This document shows, piece by piece, positions 52,113 through 60,746 of a stretch of DNA of 64,000 nucleotides. Each line of letters starts with the position of its first letter. Position 1 is the stretch's first letter. The notes beneath the pieces are model-generated. The model saw only the letters and a program-made list of their open reading frames with translations, had not been told where the DNA came from and did no database searches. Made by a program: the position numbers and the translations under genes. This stretch comes from Maribacter sp. (GTDB taxonomy: Bacteria; Bacteroidota; Bacteroidia; Flavobacteriales; Flavobacteriaceae): NCBI GenBank assembly GCA_020629285.1, contig JAHDDP010000009.1, positions 41,647 to 105,646 on the forward strand, written 5' to 3'.

Positions 52113-52436
52113 TTATTTAACCACCAGCTTACGGGTAATAGATTTATTGTTTTCGGTTACTTGAACAACATAAACACCAGGTGATAATCTAGAAATGTTC
52201 ATTGCCTTTGTAGATAATTTTTCGGTTAAGACAAGCTCACCGAATACATCGTAAACTCTAACCTCTTTAAGGTTGTTGTTTTGTGTTGTTACATAAACAA
52301 CATCTGCTATTGCAGGGTTGGGGTACAATTTAAAACCGACAATTTCATCGTTACGTAGGTTGTTGATATCTATGGTGTCTTGGGCATATAAGCCGACGGA
52401 GACTGCCATAAATAGCATAAAGTAGATTTTCTTCAT
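52113..52436 (-). CDS. Minimal secreted protein with T9SS type A sorting domain (1 of 2)
   Basis: A 107-residue protein: signal peptide (MKKIYFMLFMAVSVGLYAQ), a spacer of about 16 residues and then a complete type A T9SS C-terminal domain of about 70 residues (GFKLYPNPAIADVVYV, LKEVRVYDVFGELVL, LSPGVYVVQVTENNKSITRKLVVK). There is no cargo domain. It shares the plan and about half of the residues with the gene at 52618. It should be exported by the Por system; role unknown. Confidence 0.88.
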   Translation of the reverse strand: MKKIYFMLFMAVSVGLYAQDTIDINNLRNDEIVGFKLYPNPAIADVVYVTTQNNNLKEVRVYDVFGELVLTEKLSTKAMNISRLSPGVYVVQVTENNKSITRKLVVK

Positions 52437-52617
52437 TTGGTATTGATTTGGGATCAACACTTCAAAGATAGAAACAAGTGTAACTAGAACACCGAAAATG
52501 TTGTGAAAGCTAAATTTATGTAGGTAAATGAAATAGGCGAAGTATTTCGTCGTAAAAACGTGTAGTTAACCGATAATGGTGAATTGAAAATGAAAGAAGG
52601 AAAAATGTGTAATAGAG

Positions 52618-52926
52618 TTACTTTACAATTAACTTACGTGTACACATCTTGTTTTTTTCAAGAACACGTAATACGTAAACACCGGCATCTAAATCAGAAA
52701 GGTTTAATTCTTTACCTAAAATCGTAGTCTTCAATAACAACGTACCAAATACATCGTAGATGAAAATTTCTTTAGGTGCATTATTATTTGTGGAGATATA
52801 AACTTTACCTGTAGTAACCGGATTTGGATACATGCTAAAACCATCAATATCTCCATTACTTTGGGTACTTTGCCCATAGCTGAAAGAAATAAAGAAAAAG
52901 AAGAGGATTAGGTAAAGTTGCTTCAT
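52618..52926 (-). CDS. Minimal secreted protein with T9SS type A sorting domain (2 of 2)
   Basis: A 102-residue protein built like its neighbour: signal peptide (MKQLYLILFFFFISFSYGQ), a short spacer (STQSNGDID) and a full sorting domain (GFSMYPNPVTTGKVYI, PKEIFIYDVFGTLLL, LDAGVYVLRVLEKNKMCTRKLIVK). I start at the ATG at 52926; the earlier frame is not a good signal peptide. The pair are tandem paralogues, 181 bases apart. Confidence 0.88.
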   Translation of the reverse strand: MKQLYLILFFFFISFSYGQSTQSNGDIDGFSMYPNPVTTGKVYISTNNNAPKEIFIYDVFGTLLLKTTILGKELNLSDLDAGVYVLRVLEKNKMCTRKLIVK

Positions 52927-53005
52927 ATATAGCTGGTTACAAATGCTATGCCACAAATATAGGAATTTAACAGTCTCTTATATTTTTGTAAGAGGAGATA
53001 TTGTG

Positions 53006-53043
53006 AAAAGATCGATGAAATGCAAAAAGATCGATGAAATGCA
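53006..53043. repeat. Two tandem copies of a 19-base unit
   Basis: AAAAGATCGATGAAATGCA occurs twice in a row in the noncoding region. Probably a recent slippage or duplication; no further copies seen. Confidence 0.85.
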
Positions 53044-53120
53044 CAGTTTATGACGTCAACTACCAATTTTATTGAAGTTTTAAGTTGCGTGTAGTCTTTG
53101 ATCGTAAGAAATATTGTAAA

Positions 53121-53149
53121 CAAAAAAGCCCGCAATTTGCGGGCTTTTG
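53121..53149 (-). terminator. Terminator of the TonB receptor/lipoprotein unit
   Basis: Arms GCCCGCAA and TTGCGGGC around one base, with a T run on the minus strand; 20 bases after the receptor stop. Confidence 0.9.
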
Positions 53150-53168
53150 ACTATTGAATTTTAAAGAT

Positions 53169-56006
53169 TTAGAACTGGTAGCTATATCCTAAAGAAATAG
53201 CTTGTCCTGGATATCTAGAAGAATATATTTGGTCTTGAGCACCAAAAGATTGGTAAACACTCTCAATGTCATCGTTCAAGATATTTTCGAATTTTAAAGA
53301 TATTTTACTGCTGTTTTCTTTTCCGAACTCTTTACTTAAATTTAATTTTAAGTTATGAAAAGGTAGGGTGTAAACATCTGGAATATCGCCATTACCAACA
53401 ATCTCCAAAGTTTTACCTTGAACATTGTAAACGATACCACCTTGCCAGCCATTATCATTATTTGAGTAGTCAAAACCAACGTTTAAAAGTAAAGGAGACT
53501 GCCCTTGCAATTGTCTAGTGTCATCTAATGTTTCACCTGTTCTTAAGTTATCTATTCTTGCAGCTTCTTCATCTTCACTGTATGTTTGCTGAGATTCAAT
53601 AACAGAAATATTAGCATTGAAATTGAAATTTTCCCATCCTGGAATAAAGCCCATATTTCTTCTATATTCCAATTCAGCACCAAATACCTTGGCATCACCT
53701 AAGTTTAAAGGGATAAATTGACCTCTAGCTTCTCTAATGAACGTAAGTTCAATAGGATCATCAAAAGTTTTGGCAAAACCACTGATTGCAAAGAAATTCG
53801 TTCCTTCACCATAAGCTTCAAATCTTATATCATAGTTATTAATATAAGTTGGTTGAATATCGATATTACCAATAAAGAACGTACTTGATACAGGGTCAAA
53901 AATCTGTGCGTTAGATGCCTCTTTAAAAGAAGGTCTAGCCGTAGTACTAGAAAACGAAGCTCTTATTTTCTTATTTGCTTCTTCGTTTAGTTCGTAGATA
54001 AAGTTGGCAGAAGGGAAGAAATCTGCTTTGTCTAAAATTGTTTGATTGTCAAAAACTTCACCATCTTGGTTTTCACCTGAGTAAAGTAGGTCGAACTTTT
54101 CAAATCTTACGCCAACAATTGCGTTTAACCTATCAGATAATTTAAACTCTTCGCCAACATAACCTGCGCCAACGGTAATTTGAGAGTTGAAAGAGTCGGA
54201 TATATTAGAATCACGTCTTACATAAGTACCTTCTCTGGTTTCTGGGTCATAAATGTTTTCAGGAGCTAAAACTAAATCCGCGTTACCTTCAAAATTTAAA
54301 CTATAGTTACCTGCTTGTGATTGTATAGGTGTAGAGAACTGATTAACAACAAAGTCTCTTTCTTTAATAGTAAACGCACCACCAAATTTAAGTTTTGCAT
54401 CTCTACCAAATAATTGATGCTTTCTTGTAAGATCTAATTTACTAGCTACGTTGTATTCTTCTAAGTCTCTCCAAATTCTACTAGGGTCTCCAGATTCACT
54501 AGGGGAAATAGTAAAGTTTCCAGTATCTGGCTCAAATCTAAAAGGAGTCGTTCTCAAATCTTTATCATAGATTTTAGAGAATGTTGGCGAAACTTTCCAA
54601 GAAACTTTCCAAGAAGCATCTTCGTTCGTGTGTTCACCATTTAATAAAATGTTGGTAATAGAACGTTGTGTATACGTTAATACATCTTTGAAAATAGTAT
54701 TAGAATTTACATTAAAATTATCTTGTCTAATGTATGAAGCACCAGATTCTCCATTTTGTATATGTAATACATTCAACTTGTATTTAGACTGAAGGCTTTT
54801 TAATGAAATACCTGCAAGCCCACTAATAAGTACGTTGTTGACACCGATATTACCAGATTGAGTTCTGTCATCGGTTAGCTCAAGAACAGATTTGTCTTGG
54901 TCTTGTTTTCTAAAAACTTGTCCGCTAACAGCATCTTCGTAGAAATCAGTACTGTTTTTATATGTAAGAGAGGCTAAGTAACCTATTTTTTTAGTTCCAT
55001 CTTCATTAAGGTCATATTGGTTACCAGCTGTAAAACCAATATTAAAATCTGCACCACTTTGATTTTCCAGTGCTTTTAGATTTGGTTCCAATAATCTTGT
55101 TAAGGCAGCGGATTTATTGCCGTCTACAACAGGTAAAGGAGTTTCTATACTTTGTGGTATTGCTAAATCTCTTTGACCATTATCAAAACCTAAAGCATCT
55201 GTTGGACTACCATCATATTTAAGGTAATTATTTTTAAAATGCATACTAGAATTGTAACCTAAACCAGCAGAGAAACTGTATTCAGCTCTTGATGGGAAAT
55301 CTTTAGTAACAATATCGACTACACCACCGGTAAAATCTGCAGGTTGGTCTGCTGTAGCAGATTTAACAACAATAATATTGTCAAGAATATTCGTAGGGAA
55401 AATATCTAATTGCAAAGTGTTTCTGTCTGGATCAAGACCAGGTACATCTACACCATTTAAAATGGATTTAGTGTAACGGTCACCTAAACCACGAACGTAT
55501 ACAAATTTACCACCTTGTACAGATACACCAGGTACCGATTTAATAGCACTGGCAATATCGCTAGCACCAGATTTTTTAATGCTTTGTATAGATAAACCAT
55601 CTAATAATGCTACTGAATTCTTTTGTAGATTTAAGACAGAAGCTTCTGTGTTTTTGCTAACTGTGGTTGTAACCACAACTTCGTCTAGCGCATTAGCAAG
55701 CGGATTTAAAGTAATGTCTATTATTTGCTCTGCGCCAGGGGCAACGACAACTTCTGCTACTTCTTTTGTTTCGTATCCTAAGTACGAAAAAGTAACGGTG
55801 TACGTGCCAGGTTCAACATCTAGAACATATTTTCCATCAAAATCTGATGTGGTTCCTTTTGTTGTGCCTTTGATAAGAATATTTGCAAAAGGAAGAACGT
55901 CATTAAATTCACCATCGTTTACCGTTCCTGAAATAATACCTTCTTGTGCAAAGATGGTTTGAGTAGAAAAGGCGATGAGTAAAATAAATAATAACTTAAG
56001 TTTCAT
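53169..56006 (-). CDS. TonB-dependent receptor with carboxypeptidase-like domain, Pho-linked
   Basis: A 945-residue outer-membrane receptor: signal peptide (ends near IFAQ), an N-terminal CarboxypepD-type domain (GIISGTVNDGEFNDVLPFANILIKGTTKG...), TonB box, plug (DALDEVVVTT, VRGLGDRYTKSILNG) and a large barrel ending in terminal Phe (SLGYSYQF). Start is the ATG at 56006; the TTG two codons before is less likely. It follows the beta-helix-like lipoprotein gene by about 100 bases, both divergent from a PhoB/PhoR pair, so I infer a role in phosphate-limited uptake. Confidence 0.9.
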   Translation of the reverse strand: MKLKLLFILLIAFSTQTIFAQEGIISGTVNDGEFNDVLPFANILIKGTTKGTTSDFDGKYVLDVEPGTYTVTFSYLGYETKEVAEVVVAPGAEQIIDITLNPLANALDEVVVTTTVSKNTEASVLNLQKNSVALLDGLSIQSIKKSGASDIASAIKSVPGVSVQGGKFVYVRGLGDRYTKSILNGVDVPGLDPDRNTLQLDIFPTNILDNIIVVKSATADQPADFTGGVVDIVTKDFPSRAEYSFSAGLGYNSSMHFKNNYLKYDGSPTDALGFDNGQRDLAIPQSIETPLPVVDGNKSAALTRLLEPNLKALENQSGADFNIGFTAGNQYDLNEDGTKKIGYLASLTYKNSTDFYEDAVSGQVFRKQDQDKSVLELTDDRTQSGNIGVNNVLISGLAGISLKSLQSKYKLNVLHIQNGESGASYIRQDNFNVNSNTIFKDVLTYTQRSITNILLNGEHTNEDASWKVSWKVSPTFSKIYDKDLRTTPFRFEPDTGNFTISPSESGDPSRIWRDLEEYNVASKLDLTRKHQLFGRDAKLKFGGAFTIKERDFVVNQFSTPIQSQAGNYSLNFEGNADLVLAPENIYDPETREGTYVRRDSNISDSFNSQITVGAGYVGEEFKLSDRLNAIVGVRFEKFDLLYSGENQDGEVFDNQTILDKADFFPSANFIYELNEEANKKIRASFSSTTARPSFKEASNAQIFDPVSSTFFIGNIDIQPTYINNYDIRFEAYGEGTNFFAISGFAKTFDDPIELTFIREARGQFIPLNLGDAKVFGAELEYRRNMGFIPGWENFNFNANISVIESQQTYSEDEEAARIDNLRTGETLDDTRQLQGQSPLLLNVGFDYSNNDNGWQGGIVYNVQGKTLEIVGNGDIPDVYTLPFHNLKLNLSKEFGKENSSKISLKFENILNDDIESVYQSFGAQDQIYSSRYPGQAISLGYSYQF

Positions 56007-56039
56007 AATCAATTAATTGAAATTATTAAAAAAGAAATA

Positions 56040-56076
56040 AATTGCCCGCCTATAGATTAGTCTAAGACGAGCAATT
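56040..56076 (-). promoter_or_regulatory. Intercistronic hairpin between lipoprotein and receptor genes
   Basis: AATTGCTCGTC and GGCGGGCAATT (two wobble pairs) make an 11-base-pair stem on the minus strand, with a T-rich stretch soon after. It could partly stop transcription so that the lipoprotein is made in excess, or guide RNA processing. Confidence 0.45.
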
Positions 56077-56106
56077 ATTATGTGTAACTATTATTTGTAT
56101 TTATAA

Positions 56107-57396
56107 TTAGAAACCTAAGCTAGCTTTAGTGTTAGAATAAGTCCAAGAAAATGCAGAGGTCTCAGCACCAACAGTTCCTTCAGTCACTGCAGATGAGAAC
56201 GTTGCTGCATCAGCTTCAAAGGTTGTACTGTCTGTAGTATCATTAAATACTTCGGAAGAAGCAGTAACGCCTTCTGGTAATACAATTTCCCAGTTGGTAA
56301 ATACCAATGAACCTGCAGTGTAGTTAGCGGCAACACCTTCGTTGTCTAATTCAACAGTTGAGAAGTTCAAGCTTTCGCCTATACCTGTAAAACCAGTTAC
56401 AAAGATATTATTACTAGTCCCTTGCGCATTTGAACGGTAATCTGCGATTTCACCGTTACTTTCATTGTCACTAAGACCAATTAAAGTAGCGTTTGTTAAA
56501 GTAAAGCTGCCTTGTAAAGAACCTTCTGGTCCGTCAATTTCCAAAGCATGGTCAGAAATTCCACCTTGTACAACTACTGCATTGTCGATAGTACCAGAGT
56601 AAGCTTGATCAATATCAAGGGCATCATCACCTTGTGCCCATACGAATAAGTTAGTAGCGTCTACGCTTCCACCAAAGAATTCAACACCATCATCAACGTT
56701 ACCAACAACTTCAATGTTGTCAACAGTTGTTCCAGAACCAACAGCACCTAAAGTAAGACCGTTGATTTCGTTTCCTTCACCAATTAAAGCGCCACCATGA
56801 CGTATAGAGATGTACTGTAAAGTACCTGAATCATCAGCAGAGTCAGATCCACCATATAAACCTTTATCTCCATCAGTATCAGTAGGTACTCCTTCTATCT
56901 GAGCAGATTCAGCATCACCATCAAAAGATGCAGGTGCATTACCCAATACGATTAAACCACCCCAAAGACCACGATCATTTTGGTCAAGATTGGTACCGGC
57001 AGTTTGTCCTAATTCAATATTATCCGCAAAAGAAGTAAAGATAATTGGAGCTGTAGCAGTACCTGCAGCTTCAATTTTACTACCTCTTGTTACTATTAAT
57101 ACAGAAGCATTAACACCTGATCCAGCATTTGCTTTTATAATTGTACCTGGCTCAATAGTAAGTGTTGCTCCTTCAGTAACGAATACTCTACCATCTAAAA
57201 CAACGATTTTGTCAGCGGTCCAGGTAGCATCTGCATTAATGTCTCCTGAGACTGTTATTGAAGTTTCGACAGGGTTAACAGTAACGGTATCTGTAACGAT
57301 TACTTCTTTTTCTACTTCTACTACAGTTTCTTTTTCACATGATGCTGCAGCGATAATAGCAGTTACTGTAGCAAGTGACCAAATAATTTTTTTCAT
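56107..57396 (-). CDS. Beta-helix-like surface lipoprotein
   Basis: A 429-residue lipoprotein (lipobox AAASC, Cys 20) with a charged linker (EKETVVEVEKEVIVTDTVTV), then a repetitive beta-rich fold: TWTADKIVVLDGRVFVTEGATLTIEPG, GLWGGLIVLGNAP, YISIRHGGALIGEGNEINGLTLGAV, NIEVVGNVDDGVEFFGGSVDATNLFVWAQGDDALDI. The pattern is that of right-handed beta-helix proteins common as partners of SusC-like receptors in Flavobacteriia. Base use is ordinary. First gene of the unit nearest the Pho-like boxes; Asp-rich loops could bind calcium or ligands. Confidence 0.8.
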   Translation of the reverse strand: MKKIIWSLATVTAIIAAASCEKETVVEVEKEVIVTDTVTVNPVETSITVSGDINADATWTADKIVVLDGRVFVTEGATLTIEPGTIIKANAGSGVNASVLIVTRGSKIEAAGTATAPIIFTSFADNIELGQTAGTNLDQNDRGLWGGLIVLGNAPASFDGDAESAQIEGVPTDTDGDKGLYGGSDSADDSGTLQYISIRHGGALIGEGNEINGLTLGAVGSGTTVDNIEVVGNVDDGVEFFGGSVDATNLFVWAQGDDALDIDQAYSGTIDNAVVVQGGISDHALEIDGPEGSLQGSFTLTNATLIGLSDNESNGEIADYRSNAQGTSNNIFVTGFTGIGESLNFSTVELDNEGVAANYTAGSLVFTNWEIVLPEGVTASSEVFNDTTDSTTFEADAATFSSAVTEGTVGAETSAFSWTYSNTKASLGF

Positions 57397-57504
57397 CTTT
57401 TCTTTTTAATTATTAATTTAATTAGGTTGGCAATAGAGTTCTTATCAATTATTTTTTATTGCATGGCAAAGAAAGAGAGAGGTTGTAATCTTCGGGTTAG
57501 ATCC

Positions 57505-57563
57505 ATGTTAAACATTTATTTTGTTAATGTTATCTAAATGTTACTACATTAAATCAATGTTAA
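57505..57563. promoter_or_regulatory. Pho-box-like direct repeats
   Basis: ATGTTAT-CTAA-ATGTTAC (57527-57544) has the 7-4-7 layout of the E. coli Pho box (CTGTCAT-N4-CTGTCAC). More ATGTTAA copies lie at 57505 (22 bases, two 11-base steps, before) and 57557. The array is between the two divergent units and just upstream of the phoB-like promoter. Confidence 0.55.
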
Positions 57564-57568
57564 CTGGC

Positions 57569-57598
57569 TTTGCAGTAATAGTATTATCTTTACTTTTG
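57569..57598 (+). promoter_or_regulatory. Promoter of the PhoB/PhoR-like operon
   Basis: TTTG at 57569-57572, 18 bases, then TACTTTTG at 57591-57598, close to the Bacteroidota consensus. Start codon at 57624. Confidence 0.65.
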
Positions 57599-57623
57599 AG
57601 CCAATCAATCTAATTTTAAAACC

Positions 57624-58310
57624 ATGAAAAAGAAGGACATTAGAATACTTTTAGTTGATGATGAACCGGACATACTAGAGATAGTAGCCTATAATTTATC
57701 TGCGGAAGGATATGATGTATACACTGCTAAGAATGGTGCCGATGGTGTTGCCAAGGCAAAAAAGAAATTGCCACATCTCATAATATTGGATGTAATGATG
57801 CCAGAGATGGATGGTATTGAAGCTTGTGAGATCCTAAGAAGAACTCCTGGTATGGAAAATACCATTATTACCTTCTTGACAGCTAGAGGGGAAGATTATT
57901 CTCAAGTAGCAGGTTTTGATGCCGGTGCAGATGATTACATTACCAAACCTATTAAACCAAAAGTATTGGTAAGTAAGGTGAATGCGTTACTAAGACGCAT
58001 GAAGAATGAAGAAAACGCTCAAGAAGATATTACCAAAGTAGGCGATATCGTTATTAATAGAGAAGAGTATAAGATTGTCAAAAAAGGTAAAGAGATTATT
58101 TTACCAAGAAAAGAATTTGAACTTCTAGCTTTATTGACTTCAAAACCTAGTAAAGTATTTAAAAGAGAAGTAATTCTTGATAAAGTATGGGGTAATGAAG
58201 TCGTTGTTGGTGGCCGTACTATAGATGTACACATTAGAAAACTTCGCGAAAAAATAGGTGAAGACCATTTTAAGACCGTAAAGGGAGTAGGATATAAGTT
58301 TGTGCTGTAA
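57624..58310 (+). CDS. OmpR/PhoB-family response regulator
   Basis: A 228-residue regulator: receiver with D12-E14 pocket, D56 (LIILDVMMPEMDG) and K (TKPIKP), then a winged helix (RKEFELLALLTSKPSKVFKREVILDKVWG, VGGRTIDVHIRKLREKIG). It directly abuts the PhoR-like kinase gene. The family, partner and Pho-box-like sites upstream make it the likely phosphate regulator PhoB; I leave the symbol blank because related regulators look the same. Confidence 0.9.
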   Translation: MKKKDIRILLVDDEPDILEIVAYNLSAEGYDVYTAKNGADGVAKAKKKLPHLIILDVMMPEMDGIEACEILRRTPGMENTIITFLTARGEDYSQVAGFDAGADDYITKPIKPKVLVSKVNALLRRMKNEENAQEDITKVGDIVINREEYKIVKKGKEIILPRKEFELLALLTSKPSKVFKREVILDKVWGNEVVVGGRTIDVHIRKLREKIGEDHFKTVKGVGYKFVL

Positions 58311-59381
58311 ATGGCTTCTCTAGTTCGTTCAAGAAAGTCATATCGTTTTGCATTTCGCTCATCGCTTTATATTGTAATAATCGGCATAGCTATGTTGGCA
58401 TTGTTGCAATGGTACTTTAGCACCATAAATTGGCCTATTTTATTATTTGCGGCGTTGTTCTTTTTTGTCATTTCCTTTATCACTTTGCAATTAAGAATTG
58501 AAAAATTTATCTACAAGCGTATTAAGAAAATTTATGATGATGTAGAGTTGCTGGAGTCTAGTACCATACTCTCGTATCCGGTAACTACGGATATGAGAAC
58601 CTTGACTGCAGAAATTGAAAAATTTGCAAAGGATAAGAAAATTGAGATAGACACCTTAAAAATTCGAGAAGAGTACCGAAAAGATTTTTTAGGTAATGTT
58701 TCTCATGAATTAAAGACCCCTTTATTTACCGTGCAAGGGTATATTGAAACCCTGTTAGACGGTGCAATGGAGGATAAGAATATTCGTAAAAAGTATCTTA
58801 CCCGTGCCAATAAAGCAGTAGATCGACTTATTTATATTGTAAAAGATTTAGATTTGATTACAAAACTTGAGGTTGGTGATCTAAATCTAGATAAGGGTTC
58901 GTTTGATATTGTAGAGCTCATACAAAGTGTGTTCGATCTTCTCGAGATGAAAGCGGCAAAGAAGAACATTACCCTTACGTTTGATATGGAATATGTTGAT
59001 CCCATATTCGTTTATGCCGATAAAGAAAAAATTCAGCAAGTACTCACTAACTTACTCGTCAACTCCATCAAATACGGTAATGACAATGGTACTACCGAAG
59101 TCAGTGTAGAAGATCTGGTGAAAAACAAGGTAATTGTTAGGGTTACCGATAATGGCGAGGGTATACCGACCGTTCATATTCCTAGACTTTTTGAACGTTT
59201 TTACAGGGTGGATCAAAGTGGTAGCCGCCGTGAAGGAGGCTCAGGTTTAGGTCTTGCCATTGTAAAACATGTGATTGAAGCGCACGGTGAAAAAATCTAC
59301 GTAGAAAGTGCGGTAGAGGTAGGATCGGAGTTTTCTTTTACCCTAGAGAAAAGTATTGTTCAAATAGAGGAAGTACAATAA
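58311..59381 (+). CDS. PhoR-like membrane histidine kinase
   Basis: A 356-residue kinase: two TM helices near 18-35 and 41-60 with almost no periplasmic loop, a short linker, HisKA with H132 (GNVSHELKTPLFTVQGYIETLLDGAMED), and an ATPase domain (NLLVNSIKYG, TDNGEGI, REGGSGLGLAIVKHVIEAHGE). The minimal sensor part and this His box are those of PhoR-type kinases. It follows the regulator gene with no gap. Confidence 0.92.
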   Translation: MASLVRSRKSYRFAFRSSLYIVIIGIAMLALLQWYFSTINWPILLFAALFFFVISFITLQLRIEKFIYKRIKKIYDDVELLESSTILSYPVTTDMRTLTAEIEKFAKDKKIEIDTLKIREEYRKDFLGNVSHELKTPLFTVQGYIETLLDGAMEDKNIRKKYLTRANKAVDRLIYIVKDLDLITKLEVGDLNLDKGSFDIVELIQSVFDLLEMKAAKKNITLTFDMEYVDPIFVYADKEKIQQVLTNLLVNSIKYGNDNGTTEVSVEDLVKNKVIVRVTDNGEGIPTVHIPRLFERFYRVDQSGSRREGGSGLGLAIVKHVIEAHGEKIYVESAVEVGSEFSFTLEKSIVQIEEVQ

Positions 59382-59403
59382 TCGCTACCCCTCTCTTTTT
59401 TCT

Positions 59404-59411
59404 TAGATTTG
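59404..59411 (+). promoter_or_regulatory. -7 box before trmB
   Basis: TAGATTTG fits TAnnTTTG, 23 bases before the GTG start of trmB. Confidence 0.5.
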
Positions 59412-59433
59412 CCGCAGCTTAGATGTAATTATT

Positions 59434-60102
59434 GTGGGAAGTAAGAATAAATTAAAAAGATTTCAGGAAAACGAGACGTTTTCAAACGTAATTCAACCAA
59501 CAAGAGATGAAGTGGTAGGCGGTTTTCCGTTAAAGGGAAAGTGGAATACCCATTTCAAAAATGACAACCCTATTGTATTGGAATTGGGTTGTGGTAAAGG
59601 GGAGTATACCGTTGGCTTGGCAAAGAAATTTCCGAACAAGAATTTTATCGGTATCGATATCAAAGGAGCCCGTTTTTGGAAAGGTGCTAAAGAAGCCATT
59701 GAAGAAGATTTGCCTAATGTTTGTTTTATACGAACGCAAATAGAATTGGTTGATCATCTTTTTGGAAAAGAAGAAGTATCTGAAATTTGGATCACCTTCC
59801 CAGATCCACAGATAAAATATAAACGTACCAAGCACCGTATGACCAATGCGGTATTTTTGGAGCGCTACAAACAAGTGCTAAAACCAGAAGGTACCGTGAA
59901 TCTTAAAACAGATAGTGAGTTCATGCACGGGTATACTTTGGGCTTATTGCACGGACTTGGTTTAGAGGTACTTTATGCCAACCATGATGTGTATAAGAAT
60001 GAAGGCAGCCCTAAAGAAGTCTTGGAAATACAGACTTTCTATGAAAATCAGTATCTTGAAAAGGGAAAACCTATTACGTTCATTAGGTTCAAGGTAAACT
60101 GA
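59434..60102 (+). CDS. trmB: tRNA (guanine(46)-N7)-methyltransferase
   Basis: A 222-residue SAM-dependent enzyme that makes m7G46 in tRNA variable loops. Signatures: LELGCGKGEYTVGLAKKFPNKNFIGIDIKG, EIWITFPDPQIKYKRTKHRMTN, and the C-terminal TDSEFM. The start is a GTG giving GSKNKLKRFQENETF, the conserved N-terminus in flavobacteria; no ATG fits upstream. Confidence 0.94.
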   Translation: MGSKNKLKRFQENETFSNVIQPTRDEVVGGFPLKGKWNTHFKNDNPIVLELGCGKGEYTVGLAKKFPNKNFIGIDIKGARFWKGAKEAIEEDLPNVCFIRTQIELVDHLFGKEEVSEIWITFPDPQIKYKRTKHRMTNAVFLERYKQVLKPEGTVNLKTDSEFMHGYTLGLLHGLGLEVLYANHDVYKNEGSPKEVLEIQTFYENQYLEKGKPITFIRFKVN

Positions 60103-60106
60103 TTCA

Positions 60107-60733
60107 ATGCAACAATTGCCAACCTTATTTGTATTTACCTTTGGTGCAGCCTTTTTTGCATCATTACCACCGGGTCTACTTAATTTAAACGCTGCCAAGA
60201 CCAGTGTTGAAAAGGGTAAGGCAAACGGAATAATATTTGGGTTGGGGGTAGCATTGGCCGTAATGCTACAGACGTATATTGCAGTACGGATTGCAAAACT
60301 GATTTCTAGAAACCAACATGTAATAGAAGTATTGCTGCAATTGGCACTAGGTATCTTTTTTGTGCTGGCAATTGTCTTCTTTATAAAGGGTAGAAAACAA
60401 GAGAATAAGCCGCTGATACTTACCGAAACTAAAAAAAGGAACAGTTTTTCTAAAGGGGTGTTCTTGGCGCTTATCAATCTTTTGGCAATACCATATTATA
60501 GCGGATTAAATACGGTTTTTCATTCTCAAGGATTTATGACCTTTAAAATCATAGATGAGGTTTTGTTTATACTGGCAGCGGGTAGTGGTACTTTTTTTGC
60601 CATGTATTTATATGTAATCTATTTTAATAAGTGGGAGCATAAAACAACGTCGTTCTCTAAGAACAGTAATTTTATTTTAAGCGGATTAATGGTGTTGTTA
60701 TTTGTAATTACCGCTTTTAGATTGTTTAATTAA
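60107..60733 (+). CDS. LysE-type membrane exporter
   Basis: A 208-residue protein with about six TM helices. LPPGLLNLNAAKTSVEKGKANGIIFGLGVALAVM is the LysE/RhtB N-terminal pattern with the Pro-Gly before the second helix. Family members export amino acids. It follows trmB by four bases and precedes the alkyltransferase-like gene, a likely operon. Substrate unknown. Confidence 0.85.
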   Translation: MQQLPTLFVFTFGAAFFASLPPGLLNLNAAKTSVEKGKANGIIFGLGVALAVMLQTYIAVRIAKLISRNQHVIEVLLQLALGIFFVLAIVFFIKGRKQENKPLILTETKKRNSFSKGVFLALINLLAIPYYSGLNTVFHSQGFMTFKIIDEVLFILAAGSGTFFAMYLYVIYFNKWEHKTTSFSKNSNFILSGLMVLLFVITAFRLFN

Positions 60734-60746
60734 ATTGACGTAGCAG

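Noticed and set aside
53006..53043. Tandem repeat considered as a CRISPR fragment
   Set aside because: The copies abut without spacers, the unit is only 19 bases, and no cas gene is in the window.
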